From positions 82,653,784-82,717,783 of the forward strand of contig NC_072893.1 in assembly GCF_027943255.1 (NCBI RefSeq): 64,000 nt of DNA, written 5' to 3'. Each line of letters starts with the position of its first letter. The first letter of the stretch is position 1. Positions 11,761 to 24,009 of this stretch are shown here, one piece after another. Below the pieces are notes generated by a model, which saw nothing but the letters and a program-made list of their open reading frames with translations, searched no databases and was not told the origin of the DNA. The stretch comes from Anastrepha obliqua (lineage: Eukaryota; Arthropoda; Insecta; Diptera; Tephritidae). The translations under genes were made by a program, and so were the position numbers.

Positions 11761-14080
11761 AGTAGAGCGCAGGTTTTTAAAAACCATTACTATGTTCAAA
11801 TGAGGTTTGACTGAACTCTGCACATCTGAATGAAGTTATATTTTCCGCTTTGAAGATTATATATTGTGTATAACTTTACCTTGAGTGGTACAATAAATAC
11901 TTTAAGTTTCCGAAAAGTTTGACCAAAAGAGGTTACGTTGGGCCGACCGCTTTTAAGGAGCTCTTTCAGCGGTTTCAGAGATGAGCTTCTGTATACATAG
12001 GAGGGAAATATGTTCATTAGTCCGTCCCTTATTTCCTCCTAAATCATTAACTTTTCCGCGAATTCAGTCAGTCTTTCCAACAGAATTATGCCTAGGCTAG
12101 CCGAACCTTAGAATAAGTACTCATTTTGAAATTTTAAGCGCTTTATTCGTAGTGTAGAACAATCGAACAAGCAGCTTTAAATTAATTCTGTCTAATGCTA
12201 ATTTCTGCAAATTCTGAAGAAATAAGTCCGTTGGATTATGAAGAGTAGTGCTCGTTAGGTTACGTCCATTACTGTTGGTCTCAGTAGTTCTGAGTCGCTT
12301 TGGTCCAATAGAAGTGAGCTTTGGAATTTTTAAACGAAATCGATCTGATTCCAGTCAGAGTTTCCATGTTCACCTTGTTGTCTTCACAGTCTCTCAGATA
12401 GTCCTTCATTCATTCAATCTAATATCATAAATAAATACGAGCAAAATCGATATTTTATTAAGCAGAAATTTCTTTTTACAGTACTCGCATTTTTTCTTTT
12501 ATCAAAGTACGCATTAAAAAGTGAAAAATTCTTTGGTACAAAATTATCACTTCCAACCTTTCGAAAATTTTGCATTATTTCATTTTATTTCAAAATTTAT
12601 TTCACCTTGATTCAAGACTTCTTTCTGGGCTTTTTACTTAGATTGCGAAAATCGCATTCAAGAATGAAAGGGTGCATATGGAGTTAGCCCCAAGTCCAGA
12701 AATTTTAGGGAACTTGTGATTTACAGCTTTTTTTCTAATTTAAAGATATGTAGGGAAGCTGTGGAAAAAAATACGTCTACTCCTTCCCATGCGCACACAG
12801 ATGTTCATACATACACACAAAATTTGGGCTATGACGAAATTGAAGTGCATGAAAAGCAGACACATAACAAATAAAATCTCCTTGAATCCCTTTGTAAAAT
12901 ATTTCCATAATGTAATATGTTTGCTTACAATATTTTTTTCTAGATTTAATAATACTCAACAAATTAAGTTATAAAATGATATAAAAAAACAAAAAACAAA
13001 AATAAAATAAAATAAAATAAAAGCTTGGAAATGAAATTGAAATGAAAAAGTATTCGTTTGGAAACATTATATTAATACATAAAAATACTGTCATAAGAGA
13101 CACATACACTTTGATGAATTAAATTAAATTAAATAGTATATTTTATAGAAAAAACAAAAAACTAAATAACAGATATTAATGCTCTTACAAATGATAACAA
13201 ACGAGGAAGTGAATGTGAAGCACTGTGAGCGATATTCTACACTAATTCTGCAGAAATATACAAAGGCATTGTTTAGTGTAGAAATTTGCGAATTGCTAAA
13301 AATTTATGTAAAAAAAGAAAACGATAGATTCGTAGATAAAAACGAGGCAGGAAGCTCGTAAAATATTAGAGCTAAGTATCCATATTTATTAATTTAAATA
13401 TTAATATGAAATATGAAAGTAAACTAAACTAAACTAAATTAACTTTAAAGCTAAGCATACATTTAAAATCAAGCAAATAAAGTCAAATTTCAAATCTAAA
13501 ATAAAATATGTTGCGAGTTTTATTTAGTTTAGATGGAGGGCTTGTGGGGTATTTCACATCGGAGGCGAAGTCGAAATGAAACAGGCACCGCACCGTGAAC
13601 AGCCTCACACACCCACAGTTCCCGACAAAAGCGAACCGCATTTAAGTATCGTGAAAATAATTCAGTAGTTGTGGCCAGCATCAGATCGTTAACCGGCTTA
13701 CAGCGAATTTGAAGAATCGAGCTGATTTGTTGATGTCACATAGGTCCTGACGGCGGTTTGTTTATGAAAAGACTGAGATTGTGCAGGTGATAAACGAAAG
13801 AAATCAACAGTCTTCGCTTATGTTACTATGGATAATAAAGGCGCAATGATCCCGTTACGTTCGCAAATCAGCTTATTCCTTGAAAATCGCTCAGGGCCTG
13901 TTAATGGCTTGAAGTTGACTGCACCTCTGGATTCTGTACATCGTGTAGGATTTAAGTGTACCAGCTTAAAGCCAGAAGCATCGAACCGCCTTTCATCCCA
14001 ATAATATATCGAAAGCGGTTGTCAAACTAAAACAAAAAAGGAAGCTACAAAAAGGAAATTATGTGGAGTTTTCAACTTAA
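11761..14080. other. Non-coding interval with short simple repeats
   Basis: No gene is recognised. Simple sequence includes (AAAAT)n at about 13000-13022 and AAATT runs near 13118-13136. The block 13853-13896 (CGTTCGCAAATCAGCTTATT and following) resembles 45865-45908 (CGTTGGCAAATCAGTTTATT and following), so an unidentified dispersed repeat may lie here. Confidence 0.4.
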
Positions 14081-14392
14081 GGGTTTTTCAATAAGGGCAG
14101 GTAGATGTTGAAATGAAATAAAATGGCGTTTGCTGTGTGGCACGTAGCGCCGTCCTGCTGGAACCACATGTCGTCTAGGTTCATATGGTTCAATATGGGC
14201 TATAAGAAATTGGAAGTGAAACACTCATTTTGATAATAAAGTTTTATCATTTGAACGTGCTGTTCAATCGTGTAACTTGCCATGATAATTTGGCATAAAC
14301 AACTGAATAATAAACAATAGATTTGACAGATGTCATCAAAACAAAATGGCTGCCACAGGGCGCCAAAACCGACCCGCGCCAATTGAAAAACC
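14081..14392 (-). mobile_element. DD41D mariner-derived MITE, copy A
   Basis: The ends are inverted repeats: GGGTTTTTCAAT at 14081 and GGTTTTTCAATTGG read inward from 14392. On the minus strand it keeps a transposase start (MASYTIEQHVQMIKLYYQNE) and, after a deletion, a scrap around the second catalytic aspartate (DDMWFQQDGATCHTANA). Everything between is missing. The copy at 26250-26605 has the same right-hand deletion junction (CCAATTTCTTATAGCCCATA), so both descend from one deleted progenitor. Copy A has lost about another 50 bp left of that junction. It cannot make a transposase and would need a related source. Confidence 0.85.
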
Positions 14393-14448
14393 ATTTAGAA
14401 CTTTATTTTCCAAAACAAAATAAAACCAAGGACTTAGAGGAAAATTAT
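14393..14448. other. Short spacer
   Basis: Fifty-six bases between the MITE and the next transposase remnant; nothing recognised. Confidence 0.4.
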
Positions 14449-15200
14449 TCAAATTTTTACTATAGGTATTTGAGAGAGTAATGTTGGGCGATTATAAATG
14501 AAAAATGTTGAACCACTTTTGGCAGAAGACGGGGATATTTGGTTTATCACTTCACGGATTTTGAATTTTAAGTCTGCAATCGATTCGATTGGCCCCACAT
14601 AGTCTCTACATTTAAGTAACAGTCCTGCAAAAATAATCCATAATAATAAAATTATATGATTCTCCATAAATTCATTATGTTGGTGGTTGTGTCGCATGCT
14701 GCACCGTCATTTTGAAACCACATGTCAGTGATATCAGCAATAAGTCTCATGGCAGCAATCAATGGCTCATGGATTTTCAGCTGAAGCATGGCTTTGTCTG
14801 ATTAAAAAGAAGCAACGGGTTGTTCTTGAATGAGTTAGTTGAATCTACGCGCGAAATGCATAGGCGTCGGCTTCAATCCTTTCACCAGCTGCACCTTATA
14901 AGCGTCACTGTATACCAAAATCGTCATGTGACTATTGTGAAAAGGCCCACTGATAAGCACTTGGCGGAATCAATAAATTCGAATGCTCTTCAATGCAGTG
15001 CCTAAAGGCTGTGATGTTTTTACTTGCACAAATTCGTCGAAATCACGTTAGTGTTGGCTCATTATGTGCCGAGTCCGTTGGCTCCGAATTTTTTTTACCA
15101 AGTTAATAGCCGTATCTAAAGGACAGACTATGTTGATTGAAAATATCACCAATTTTACGAAATGTACACTTTTTTATGGTAGATTTGTATTATTTTAATG
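14449..15200 (-). pseudogene. Heavily decayed DD41D-type mariner transposase
   Basis: On the minus strand, broken frames preserve pieces in the order expected for a DD41D transposase: YKVQLVKGLKP near 14890-14920 (compare YKIQMVNKL at 56 kb), DMWFQNDGAACDTTTN near 14680-14735 (the second catalytic aspartate block), and DYVGPIESIADLKFKIREVI at about 14540-14600, which matches the C-terminal VYANSPESIQDLKDGIREVI of the 61-kb copy. Multiple stops and frameshifts separate them and the third aspartate block is lost. No TIRs were found, so the outer limits are approximate. Old and inactive. Confidence 0.6.
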
Positions 15201-15834
15201 TGAGTTTCGAGCAAAATTTAATTGCAACCATTGCTAAAGCTTTACTATGTGGATGTCGAAAAATTAATCCCAATCAATTTTGGAATTTGACCCTATTGAA
15301 AATCCAAGTTCTTGTTGAAATATTTATCACTTGACCCTCGGAGTGGCAACCAATTGTAGCCAATAAAGTGTCTTTATTCATATTCCGCTCTGATGGTGAG
15401 AAATCTGTTGCTCCAACATCCAGATCTGTTAAATTACATATTGTATATGTCCATGTAAAGGTGGTAATTCGGGTTCGTAGTTGAGAGAGTAAACAACGTA
15501 ACTGGAGGCGTCATTTCAACACAGTTTTGCGCAAGGTGAATGCCTACAAAGCGATATCAGTAGAATCATATCAGTAGTTTTGTTTTTTCTTTCACTCTAA
15601 ATATCAGGATGTAGCATTCGTATCATCGTCGTATACATACTTCTAGCTGCATGCCGGCTGTTGAACGATGTATAAAGTGTTGTTGACACGCCTTGATTTT
15701 ACGTAGTTAATATGCGGATTTTGCGATTAGAGGTTTGAAGTAAATCAACAATTGAGGGCGAACTGCCTCTGGCTCCGACATGACTGCTCAATTTGGACCT
15801 TAGTGTAGCTTGAGTTGCAAATCGGCCTTTGAAT
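15201..15834. other. Non-coding interval
   Basis: No recognisable gene or repeat end. The plus-strand frame 15137-15334 has no identifiable domain. Confidence 0.4.
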
Positions 15835-16768
15835 AAAAAAATTATATTTTCTGAAAAGTGCCATTTTTATCTGAATTTAAGTTTTGGGCTAAGAAAAAAG
15901 TCACAGAGGGCTAAATCCGGTGCGCTATCATGGTACAAGATCCATGAGTTTTCCTTCCACAAATTGGGACGTTTTCTCGTACATTATCTCTCACACGTCG
16001 TATAACTTCCTAATAATGCTCCATATTTACCGTAGAGTAATTTGGAATGAACTTCGAGTGCACAGCACCATGATAATCAAAGAAAGCGAGTAGCATGACT
16101 TTCACTTTTGACCGACTTTGATGTGGTTTTTTGGGTTTCGGCTTATGTGGATAGCGCCATTTAGATGCCTGATCACTGTTGACTGGTTTGCATGTCAAAA
16201 TATATTCACGTCTCATTACCGGTTATGAACGTTGGGTCCGAATTCACTTGCCCAAGCATGTTTTCAGCCACCTTCTTTCGATGAACTTTTTGAAAGAAAT
16301 TCAACTCTCTTAGGACGGGTCGAACAGTTCAATTGATGGTGTCAAATGTTCCGGTTTGATTCGTGAGACACGCTCAGGTCACGAGCTACCTCCCTCAAAC
16401 TTAAGTGATGGTTTTCCATCACCATTTCCATGACTCTGTCTACGTTTTCTTCCGTTGAAGACGTTGATGGGCGACCAGATCGGGGCAAATCATGCACGAC
16501 TTCTCGGCCCTCTGCAAAAGTCTTATACCACTCGTAGATCCGTGTTTTTGATGAATCACATTTGCCATAGGCTTTCTGCAACATTTTCAAGAATTCAGCA
16601 CACGAAATCCCGTTCAAACCCCAAAATTTAAGACAAGTTCTTAGTTCGATATTTTTATCCATAGAGAAAATCGGACCTGCGGTTGACTGTTATAATTATA
16701 TGCCAAAACAAGCTAATTGACAGATGACGCTCAATCTCTCTGACACTATAGAGAACAGTTAACCTTCC
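15835..16768 (-). mobile_element. DD34D mariner, copy 1, internally deleted
   Basis: The minus-strand transposase starts at 16662 (MDKNIELRTCLKFWGLNGIS). It contains the mariner helix-turn-helix with SKTRIYEWYKTFAEGREVV and LPRSGRPSTSSTEENVDRVM, then SLREVARDLSVSHES, breaks near 16340, and resumes with SKWRYPHKPKPKKPHQSRSK and KVKVMLLAFFDYHGAVHSKF at 16010-16160, ending in fragments of the last domain (WILYHDSAPDLALCDFFL near 15940). The catalytic region is shortened because the block between HDSAP and DLA is deleted. The 5' leader (16663-16768) matches the leader of the plus-strand copy at 18.55 kb, including ACTGTTCTCTATAGTGTCA. Inactive. Confidence 0.83.
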
Positions 16769-18550
16769 ACCAAAGAAAATTGTGAACATATGTGTAACGT
16801 ACGCGTAGCAGTCAGTCAGAGTGTCGACAATAATATTATGTGTGATAAATAGCACCTTTGGTTGCATTTAGTGAGACAGAAAAAATCAATCTCACTAAAA
16901 TCGTATTGGCACCTGTAAAAGCCAAAGGAAAATTAGCTTTTGTTCTGGCTTCGTCGTGTATAGGAGACACTCATCAAATATTTGAAATTCCGATATCAGC
17001 GCACACCCAGTAACCTTTATAATGAGGGACTATGCAATAAATGAAATGAAATGAAATAAATGAGGGACTATTTTTTAATACCGTGTTTAGTACCATACAA
17101 AATTTCAAGTTCAGTCGTTTTGCTTTGCAATTCAAACTTCAGAGTATGCCTGCAGAAAAAATCCCATCAAATGAAAGCTCATCCTACGCTTTAATGGCTC
17201 TTTAAACTGTTATGCCACTTTCAAAAGAAGTGGCTAGTCTACATAAATGTTTTGACTATTATCTGTTTGCATGAGCTTCGTATACATACACATATATCCA
17301 TATGCTCATACGTATATTATCCTTTGGCATATTGGCTACACAAAGCCATATACGTACGGGTACAAGCATATGCGCAAACATATGCGCCCTCGTAAGAAAG
17401 CCGCTCCTGCCGGGGCGTTAGAACTACAATTGTAATTACTTCCGTTAATATATTTTTTTAGTGCCACTTAAAAACCACTTACTTAATATTCCAACAGACC
17501 GGCCCACCAACAATCGCCGACAATGGCAGTGAATAAAATAAAAAATTCTCTAAAGTATTTTTAAAATCATTTTCAATTATAAAAAATTATAAATTCAAGC
17601 TCACTTTCACGTAATAACCCGGGTGGTTTATTGTGTTCATGTATGTACTAGGAATGCCAATATAAGTGAAAAATCTGTATCCCGGATTTCGGGACTCATT
17701 CCGGGATCCACTTTGGGAATTACTTTTTTTATGAGAATATTAATAACTAATATGAGCAGAAAATGTGAATCTCGGGATTTCGGAATTAACTTCTTGACTT
17801 TCCTAGCCAGACTTTTTCAACTTTAGATGTGAATTTAACATATTTCTATTAATCTAACGACTTGACCTTCCAGGTACCTTCCTAAAATTAAGCTTTTATC
17901 GGTTTATGGAAATAACCTTTTAAAATGGATCCTCGAATAGGACGAAAAAATGCCAGACCCCGACCCAACCAAAGATTTTGAAAAAGTTGTTCAACGCAGG
18001 GTTAAGGAAAACCGACAACTAACACACCATAGTTCTAAGGCGTCAATGTTATCTGGTTTCGAAATTATGGAAAATACTTTTACATTATCAGCATAGATAA
18101 TAAAATTCGCGAAATGCAAAAAACTTCTTACGCCATTTATATGTAGAAAAACAAATGATAGCGGTCATAGTATGCTCCATTGAGGAGCACCAGAAAAGGC
18201 GAAGATAGGCTCAGAAGAAATGTATTAAATTGTTACAACGCAATTTCTTTTATACTATTATTACTTAATATAATTTAGAAACACAAAAAGAAAGTCCGTA
18301 TAAGGAAACTAAAAATAGTAAAGAATGCGAAACTTTATCAAAAGCTTTAGAGAAATCAGTATAGACGCAATAACTCTCAAAGAGTTTCGACACACTAGGT
18401 AACTTAAAAGTATGAGACTTTAGAGACGAAAAAACCTCCTAAAAACAACCAACCATTTTTTATGGTTTATGGCAATTTAAAGCCTCTCTTTCTAGAGGAA
18501 AGTACTATTTTTTTCGCTTCGAGAAAAACCTACAACCCCTTTTTGGTATT
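16769..18550. other. Non-coding interval between two mariner copies
   Basis: No gene recognised. It contains short runs (AAATGAAATGAAATAAATGA at 17038-17060; CATA/CATATG-rich DNA at 17280-17385) and a CCCGGGATTTCGGGA-like block near 17685-17790 reminiscent of the 3.6-kb tandem repeat. Confidence 0.4.
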
Positions 18551-19302
18551 TGTTTTAGCTTATCTATGGAATGTTGGTAGAACTGTCCTCTATAGTGTCA
18601 CAAAGTTTGAGCGTGATCTGTCAATTAGCTTGTTTTTCGCATTTAATTATATCAGTCAACTGCAGGTGTGCTCTGCGATTTTCACTATGGATAAAAATAT
18701 CGAACAAAGAATTTGTCTTAAATTTTGTGTTTTGAATCGGATTTCGTATGCCGAATGTGAGTTTATGGCAAGTGTGTTTTATCAAAAACACGGATCTACG
18801 AGTGGTATAAGATTTTTGCAGAGGGCCAAGAAGTCGTGCATGATTTACTCCGATCTGGTCGCCCATCAATGTCTTCAACGAAAGAAAACGTAGACAGAGT
18901 CATGGAAATGGTGCTGGAAAACCATCATTTAAGTTTGACGGAGGTAGCTCGTGACCTTAGCGTGTCTCACGAATCAAATCGGTACATTTGATACCATCAA
19001 TTGGGCATGAGACGCGTGGTTGCTGTACTCGTTCCAAGAGAATTGAATTTATTTCTAAAAATTCATCGGAAGAAGGTGGCTGAAGACATGCTTGAGCTAG
19101 GGAATTCGGACCCAACCTTTATCCAGCGCATCATAACAGGTGATGAGATGTTGGTACATGAGTTTGACATTCAAACGAGTCAACAGTGAACAGGCGTCTG
19201 AATGGCGCTGTCCACATGAGCCGAAACCCAAAAACCCACGTCAAAGTCGGTCAAAAGTGAAAGTCATGCTACTCGTGTTCTTTGATTTTCATGGTGTTGT
19301 GG
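18551..19302 (+). mobile_element. DD34D mariner, copy 2, 3'-truncated
   Basis: Same family as the 15.8-16.8 kb copy but on the plus strand. The leader begins near 18575 (GAACTGTCCTCTATAGTGTC). Coding begins at 18688 with MDKNIEQRICLKFCVLNRIS. A frameshift near 18750 interrupts it. The next pieces are RIYEWYKIFAEGQEVVHDLL in the third frame, then SLTEVARDLSVSHES near 18935-18980, LELGNSDPTFIQRIITGDEM at 19097-19156 containing the first catalytic aspartate (ITGDE), and KSRSKVKVMLLVFFDFHGVV-like sequence to 19302, where it stops abruptly. The second and third catalytic aspartates are absent. Confidence 0.82.
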
Positions 19303-20242
19303 CCATCGTAGTTACATAATTTTTTTTGCTACACTTGCGGATATAGCAGGTTTAGATATCCCACACCTTTGAATTTCATTAGTATAAGTAATTTTCAAAC
19401 GGTTAACGCATATGTAAGTAAGCATAGTTCGGTCGACATCCTTCGCTAATCCAAAGCTCACTCTTTCTTTTCCCCCTTCGGTCTGTTTTTTCGTCTTTGT
19501 TTTTCTCTGCGTGGTATCATCGATTTGTTGTCCATGTGGGCTTTTGCATGGGTAGCTATTTAAACTCATAAACTCAATAGTTTCTAACTTTTCTATGTAT
19601 GTATGTATGTATGTTGAGACGATTAGTTTGGAAATAAGGGAAGAGACTGACCTAATCGTTTAACGCTGCCTAATTTTGTCAATAATTTCCCAAACGACAA
19701 CACTGACAGAGCGCGAGCATCACAAGTAACGAGTTGAAGCAACAAATGCTTCCCTGTATGAACGCGATCTTACCAATACTCATCAAGTGCCCCCAAGCAA
19801 ATATAATTCTATACGAGGTGATTCATATATTCGTCATGTTCTAACGCTTGCTGAATCGAAGATCTCTATATTCGCTATTGAGAACTTGAAATTTGAAAGA
19901 GCTGCCTCTTTTTTTACGAAAACTATTAGTTCCGCACGAAAAAAATTGGTTGCACAAAGTTTTATTATAAGAAAAATACTAATTTTCTATTATTCAGAAA
20001 TCATGCTACGACATCATTGATTGCCTCAAAAATAAGTTCTCTTAGTGCAATTTTTCAGGGTGCTTTTCATAATTTCTGAGAAAAAAAAATTGCGCTACTA
20101 AATAGGAATATCTAACCTGAATGATACTCTGTTATTAACAGTTTTTGTGAAGAAAATCGGTCTATAACCACGCCAATCTCCAGCACAGCGGTAATTTTCA
20201 AAAATATTCATATCTCTATTACATGTAAACTACTCAAATATA
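19303..20242. other. Non-coding interval
   Basis: No gene recognised. A (TATG)n run of about 20 bp lies at 19594-19614. Confidence 0.4.
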
Positions 20243-20968
20243 CGAAGTGTGTTCAAAAAGTGTTGCGAATTTTGTGTTTTTTCAAAAATTATTTATTTAT
20301 TCATTAATATCTATATATTTGGTCCCCTTCAAAGTAATCCCCACTAGATATTATGCACTTCTGCCAACGTTTTTTCCAATCTTCGGAGCACTTCAAAAAA
20401 TCATTTTTTTATCCTGTTCAGCTCCTCCTTCGATGCCGTCTTTATCTCGTCAATTGTGGCGTAGCGTTGTCCTTTCACGGGCCTCTTCAGTTTCGGAAAA
20501 GAAAAGAAAAAGTCACAGCGGGCCAGATTTGGGGAATACGGTGGCTATGGCATCATTAGTGCGTTGTTTTCGGTCAAAAAGTCGTGCACAAGCAACGATG
20601 GGTGAGCAAGGGCGTTATCGTGATTCAAGAGACAATTTTTGTTCTTCCCCAAATCCGAGTGTTTCTGGCGGACTGCTTCACGCAAATTGCGCATAACTTG
20701 CAGGTAATATTCCTTATTGATCGTTTTACCCTGTGGCAAGAACTCATGATGCACAACGCCCCTGCAATGGAAGAAAACGGTAAGCAAAACTTTTACATTC
20801 GACCGAACTTGGCGCGCTTTTTTCTGTCTTGGCTCATGCGGCAGCTTCCATTGAGATGATTCAGCTTTGGTTTTCACGTCATAACAGTGATTCGACGATT
20901 GGCCAATACCAATCCCATTTTCTTCACTTCATCAATTTCTTCGTCTGTTGTTGAAGCTCGTATTATAA
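20243..20968 (-). mobile_element. DD34D mariner, 5'-truncated, 3' TIR present
   Basis: The minus-strand transposase C-terminal half: ESSQWKLPHEPRQKKARQVR then SNVKVLLTVFFHCRGVVHHE, LLNHDNALAHPSLLVHDFL (second catalytic aspartate in HDN), a stop at the end of the 20545-20877 frame, then after a frame change PPYSPNLARCDFFF (third aspartate block) and KLKRPVKGQRYATIDEI, ending with EDWKKRWQKCIISSGDYFEG near 20330. The 3' end TIR (GTGTTCAAAAAGTGTTGCG) lies at 20250-20268 next to a TA. The 5' end is cut at about 20968. The plus-strand frames here (20247-20696, 20584-20859) are shadows. Confidence 0.85.
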
Positions 20969-22723
20969 TTATAAATTATGAAAACAAACAAAAAATAATG
21001 GACTAAATGAAATTTAGGTAAATGGCTGTATCTCGATAATGCCTAAACTTTGTGCGTGTGTTCCTCCCCACCTCACTTAGATCCGATCGAGATCAGATTA
21101 AATAACACTCCCATTTTATAACTGAAATTTCATTCGTCCCTTTGACAAGCGTATGACTTATGACAATATATGAGAGTTTCTTTGATACCAAAATTTAACA
21201 GTCACCGCATATTCGATTTTACTAAAACGTGCGCGAGCTTAAAAAGTTCGGTCCGAATCGAGTTCAGGTGTGCCTTATTTGTTTTCATTTTATTTTTTAA
21301 AGGGTGCAGTGAAGGGTGCAACAACACACACACATATAAACACACTTTCATATTCAATAGTTTCATGTTGATTTATGCACTCGTGTATGACTCATTTAGG
21401 GTTCATCCGGAAGGAAAGTCGAAGATTAAATCAAAATGTATAATATTTTGCAAGTATGACTAATTTCAATGGCCAGAGAACTGCAGAGTTATGGTTTTGT
21501 TTACTTTAAGTACCTTTCAGTCAAATCAGTCAAATTAAATGACATTTATTGAAATAAATGATGGTTAGGAAGAGCATCGTCGGGAAAGTTCAACGGATGA
21601 GGTAAGATGCTAATTGTGTAGGATACAGGTCGCCTGCGGTGATATTCTCATTCGGTTTTATTAGTTCAACATAAGTATCGGATGTTTTCTAGCTCCGGAA
21701 CAATTGTTCCCAACTGTGAAAATTTAGTTAAAAAGAAACGAAATCTGTTCATGATGTTCCTAGAATACTGGCGGTATCATCGGTTCTTCCTTCTTTCGAA
21801 ATGAGGGAGGAGCTGTCGTTACGTTGAATGGCGAGTGCCACCAAGCTATGCTGATAATATGCAATGTAGCATTTCTCTACTGGTTTCTCATATTTGATTA
21901 ACATGAGCTATTCAGGTTCGGGATGGACTTGAGCAGAGACTTGTACAATGTGTTTTTTTTAGGCCAAGGGTGATTTGCTTTTCAATTACATAATCAGCCC
22001 AAAAAGGCATGCATTGCCAATATTTAGTCTGCTCATGATCCCGGTACTTACATTCCTGGTCGTCTTTTTCTTTCTAGTTGTAGTATTGTTATGAAAGCGG
22101 TTTTACTGAGCCACAATCTCTGCAAATGTTTTTCTCAAGCAATTTCTAATAACTTATAAATCTATGCGTAGGGTATAAAAAGTTTGTTTAGCAAAAATCC
22201 CAGCTTATTTACTTCCTATTCATGTCAGCTTGCTTTAGACTTTATATGCTTACATACATACCTACACATATTGAGGTATATTTGTTGCAAGTGTTGACAC
22301 GTCATGTTCACGTTTACGCCACAAATGTCCATAAAACAATACTTCTCTGTGCGTGCTTAATGTTCATGTCGCGATCGAAACCAGACGCTTGGCACGCTGT
22401 TCGCAAGCATGTGGAGCCCTACCGCGATATATTTTTGACAGGGATGCCACAACAAAATTTACATATCAGATGCATACAAACATGATGTAAAAACATGTAT
22501 ATGTGCATGTGTTAGTAGCACGAGTAGTATGAGATTAGTCATAGGTTGCATATTTTTTGGTTAGTTTCGGTCGTTTTTTTTATGCTTAATTGGAAGCATA
22601 ACAATTATGAATATGAAGTGCGAACGAATTTATGAAGCTCTTAAGATTGTAAAAACAAAATACACACCACAGATTTATTACACTACTTGGACTTGGTCTA
22701 GCAGCGCTAGAAATGCTGTTAGC
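20969..22723. other. Non-coding interval
   Basis: No gene or element end recognised. A short CA run lies at 21324-21335. Plus-strand frames at 21170-21463 and 22222-22485 lack any identifiable domain. Confidence 0.4.
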
Positions 22724-22727
22724 TTAA

Positions 22728-23456
22728 GGGGGAGGTAGGGTTTAGCGCTAAAAAAAAAAACACTTTTTTTGTGAATTTTTTACAGAAATATGGCTTAAGA
22801 TACTTTAATAAAATCAGTTACATGTTATTGTACATCTTTTCAATAAGTTTTTAAAAAATATTAGTAATAAAATATTGACAAATAAGCCCATGACAGAGTT
22901 TTTTTGGAGATATGTTTTTCGAGAGGTGCTCTGCGGTGCCAATCGGCATTCGTCGTAGAATCATCTGAAACTAAAAAAGTCGAATTTTTCAGTTAAAGTA
23001 TGACGTAATGCTCCCCCCTACATTAATAAAAATTTTTTTTTTCATTTTTGTAGTTTTGGTGGCAAAAAAACGTAAAACGAGCATTTTTGGCGAAAAATTT
23101 CGCCATATTTGTAAGTGAAAAACAACCTTAAAAAACAAAAAATAAAAAAAAAACAGTGTAGGGGGGAGGTATTTTTGATTTAGAAAACGTGTGCCAAATT
23201 TGAAAAGAATCGGTTGAATAGTTTCGGAGTTGTGATTGGCACCGACTTTTAAGAAGTCGTTTCGGGAAAAACGCGTTTGAAAAAATGACTCTGAGAAATT
23301 ATCGATGCTCCGCATTCGAGGTAGAGTGCCTACAAAGGCTATAACTTTGAGAGTTCTGCTCCGATCCACTTAAAATTTTGACACAACATTCTTGAAATGA
23401 TTTACTATAAGATGAGTGAAGAAAAAAAATTTCGATTTTGTGACCCTACCCCCCCC
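22728..23456. mobile_element. Non-autonomous DNA transposon with TTAA target duplication
   Basis: The left end reads GGGGGAGGTAGGGTTTAGCG just after TTAA (22724-22727). The right end, read inward, is GGGGGGGTAGGGTCACAAAA just before TTAA (23457-23460). G-rich TIRs plus a TTAA duplication fit the Kolobok or piggyBac style of TTAA-targeting elements; the target site alone does not choose between them. The 729-bp interior is non-coding, with A/T runs and an internal near-repeat of the end (GTAGGGGGGAGGTATTTTTG, 23157-23176). The minus-strand frame 22989-23369 is F/L-rich and not credible as a protein. Confidence 0.8.
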
Positions 23457-23460
23457 TTAA

Positions 23461-23955
23461 CTGTGTGATTGTTTGATACCTTTGCGGTATGCTATGTACT
23501 GTAAAGGGTAGTCCCGCTACTGGTTTCTTACAAAAACCGCTGAAAAAAAAATCATATACAAAAATGTTAAAGAAATATACAAAAATACAAAATTGAGAGT
23601 GATAGAAAAATTATGCAATATAAGTAAACTCAGGTAAAGTTAATTATAATAGAATAAAGCAAAACAAAATATAATATAAGAAAAGGTTATAAAACTCAAT
23701 GCAATGATAATAATAATAAATAAACTACGAGCCTAAAATAAAACAAAATAAAATGAAATGACAACAAATAAAACAAAATAAAAAAGCTGAAATAAACTGA
23801 AAAACGAAAAAATAAAGCAAAACAGAATAACACAGAATTAAATACATATAATGAAATGAAATTAAAAATAAAGTTAATGAAAATAAAATATAATGAACTT
23901 CAAAAGAACAAAAAATAACAAATAAAAAATACTAATGCCAACCATGAAATATAAT
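23461..23955 (+). repeat. A-rich (AAAAT)n-like low-complexity DNA
   Basis: Degenerate AAAAT/AAATAAA sequence that merges into the pure array at 23956. No genes. Confidence 0.7.
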
Positions 23956-24006
23956 AAATAATAAAATAAAATAAAATAAAATAAAATAAAATAAAATAAA
24001 ATAAAA
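23956..24006 (+). repeat. Pure (AAAAT)n microsatellite, about 10 units
   Basis: A perfect run of ATAAA pentamers that stops exactly where the Dong/R4-like coding sequence begins (24007 onward). The junction is consistent with retrotransposon insertion into a TAA-rich target. Confidence 0.9.
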
Positions 24007-24009
24007 TTC

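Noticed and set aside
20247..20696. Plus-strand 149-codon frame
   Set aside because: Shadow of the minus-strand mariner transposase.
22989..23369. Minus-strand 126-codon frame
   Set aside because: Lies wholly inside the TTAA-flanked non-coding transposon and is F-rich in A/T runs; not credible as a gene.
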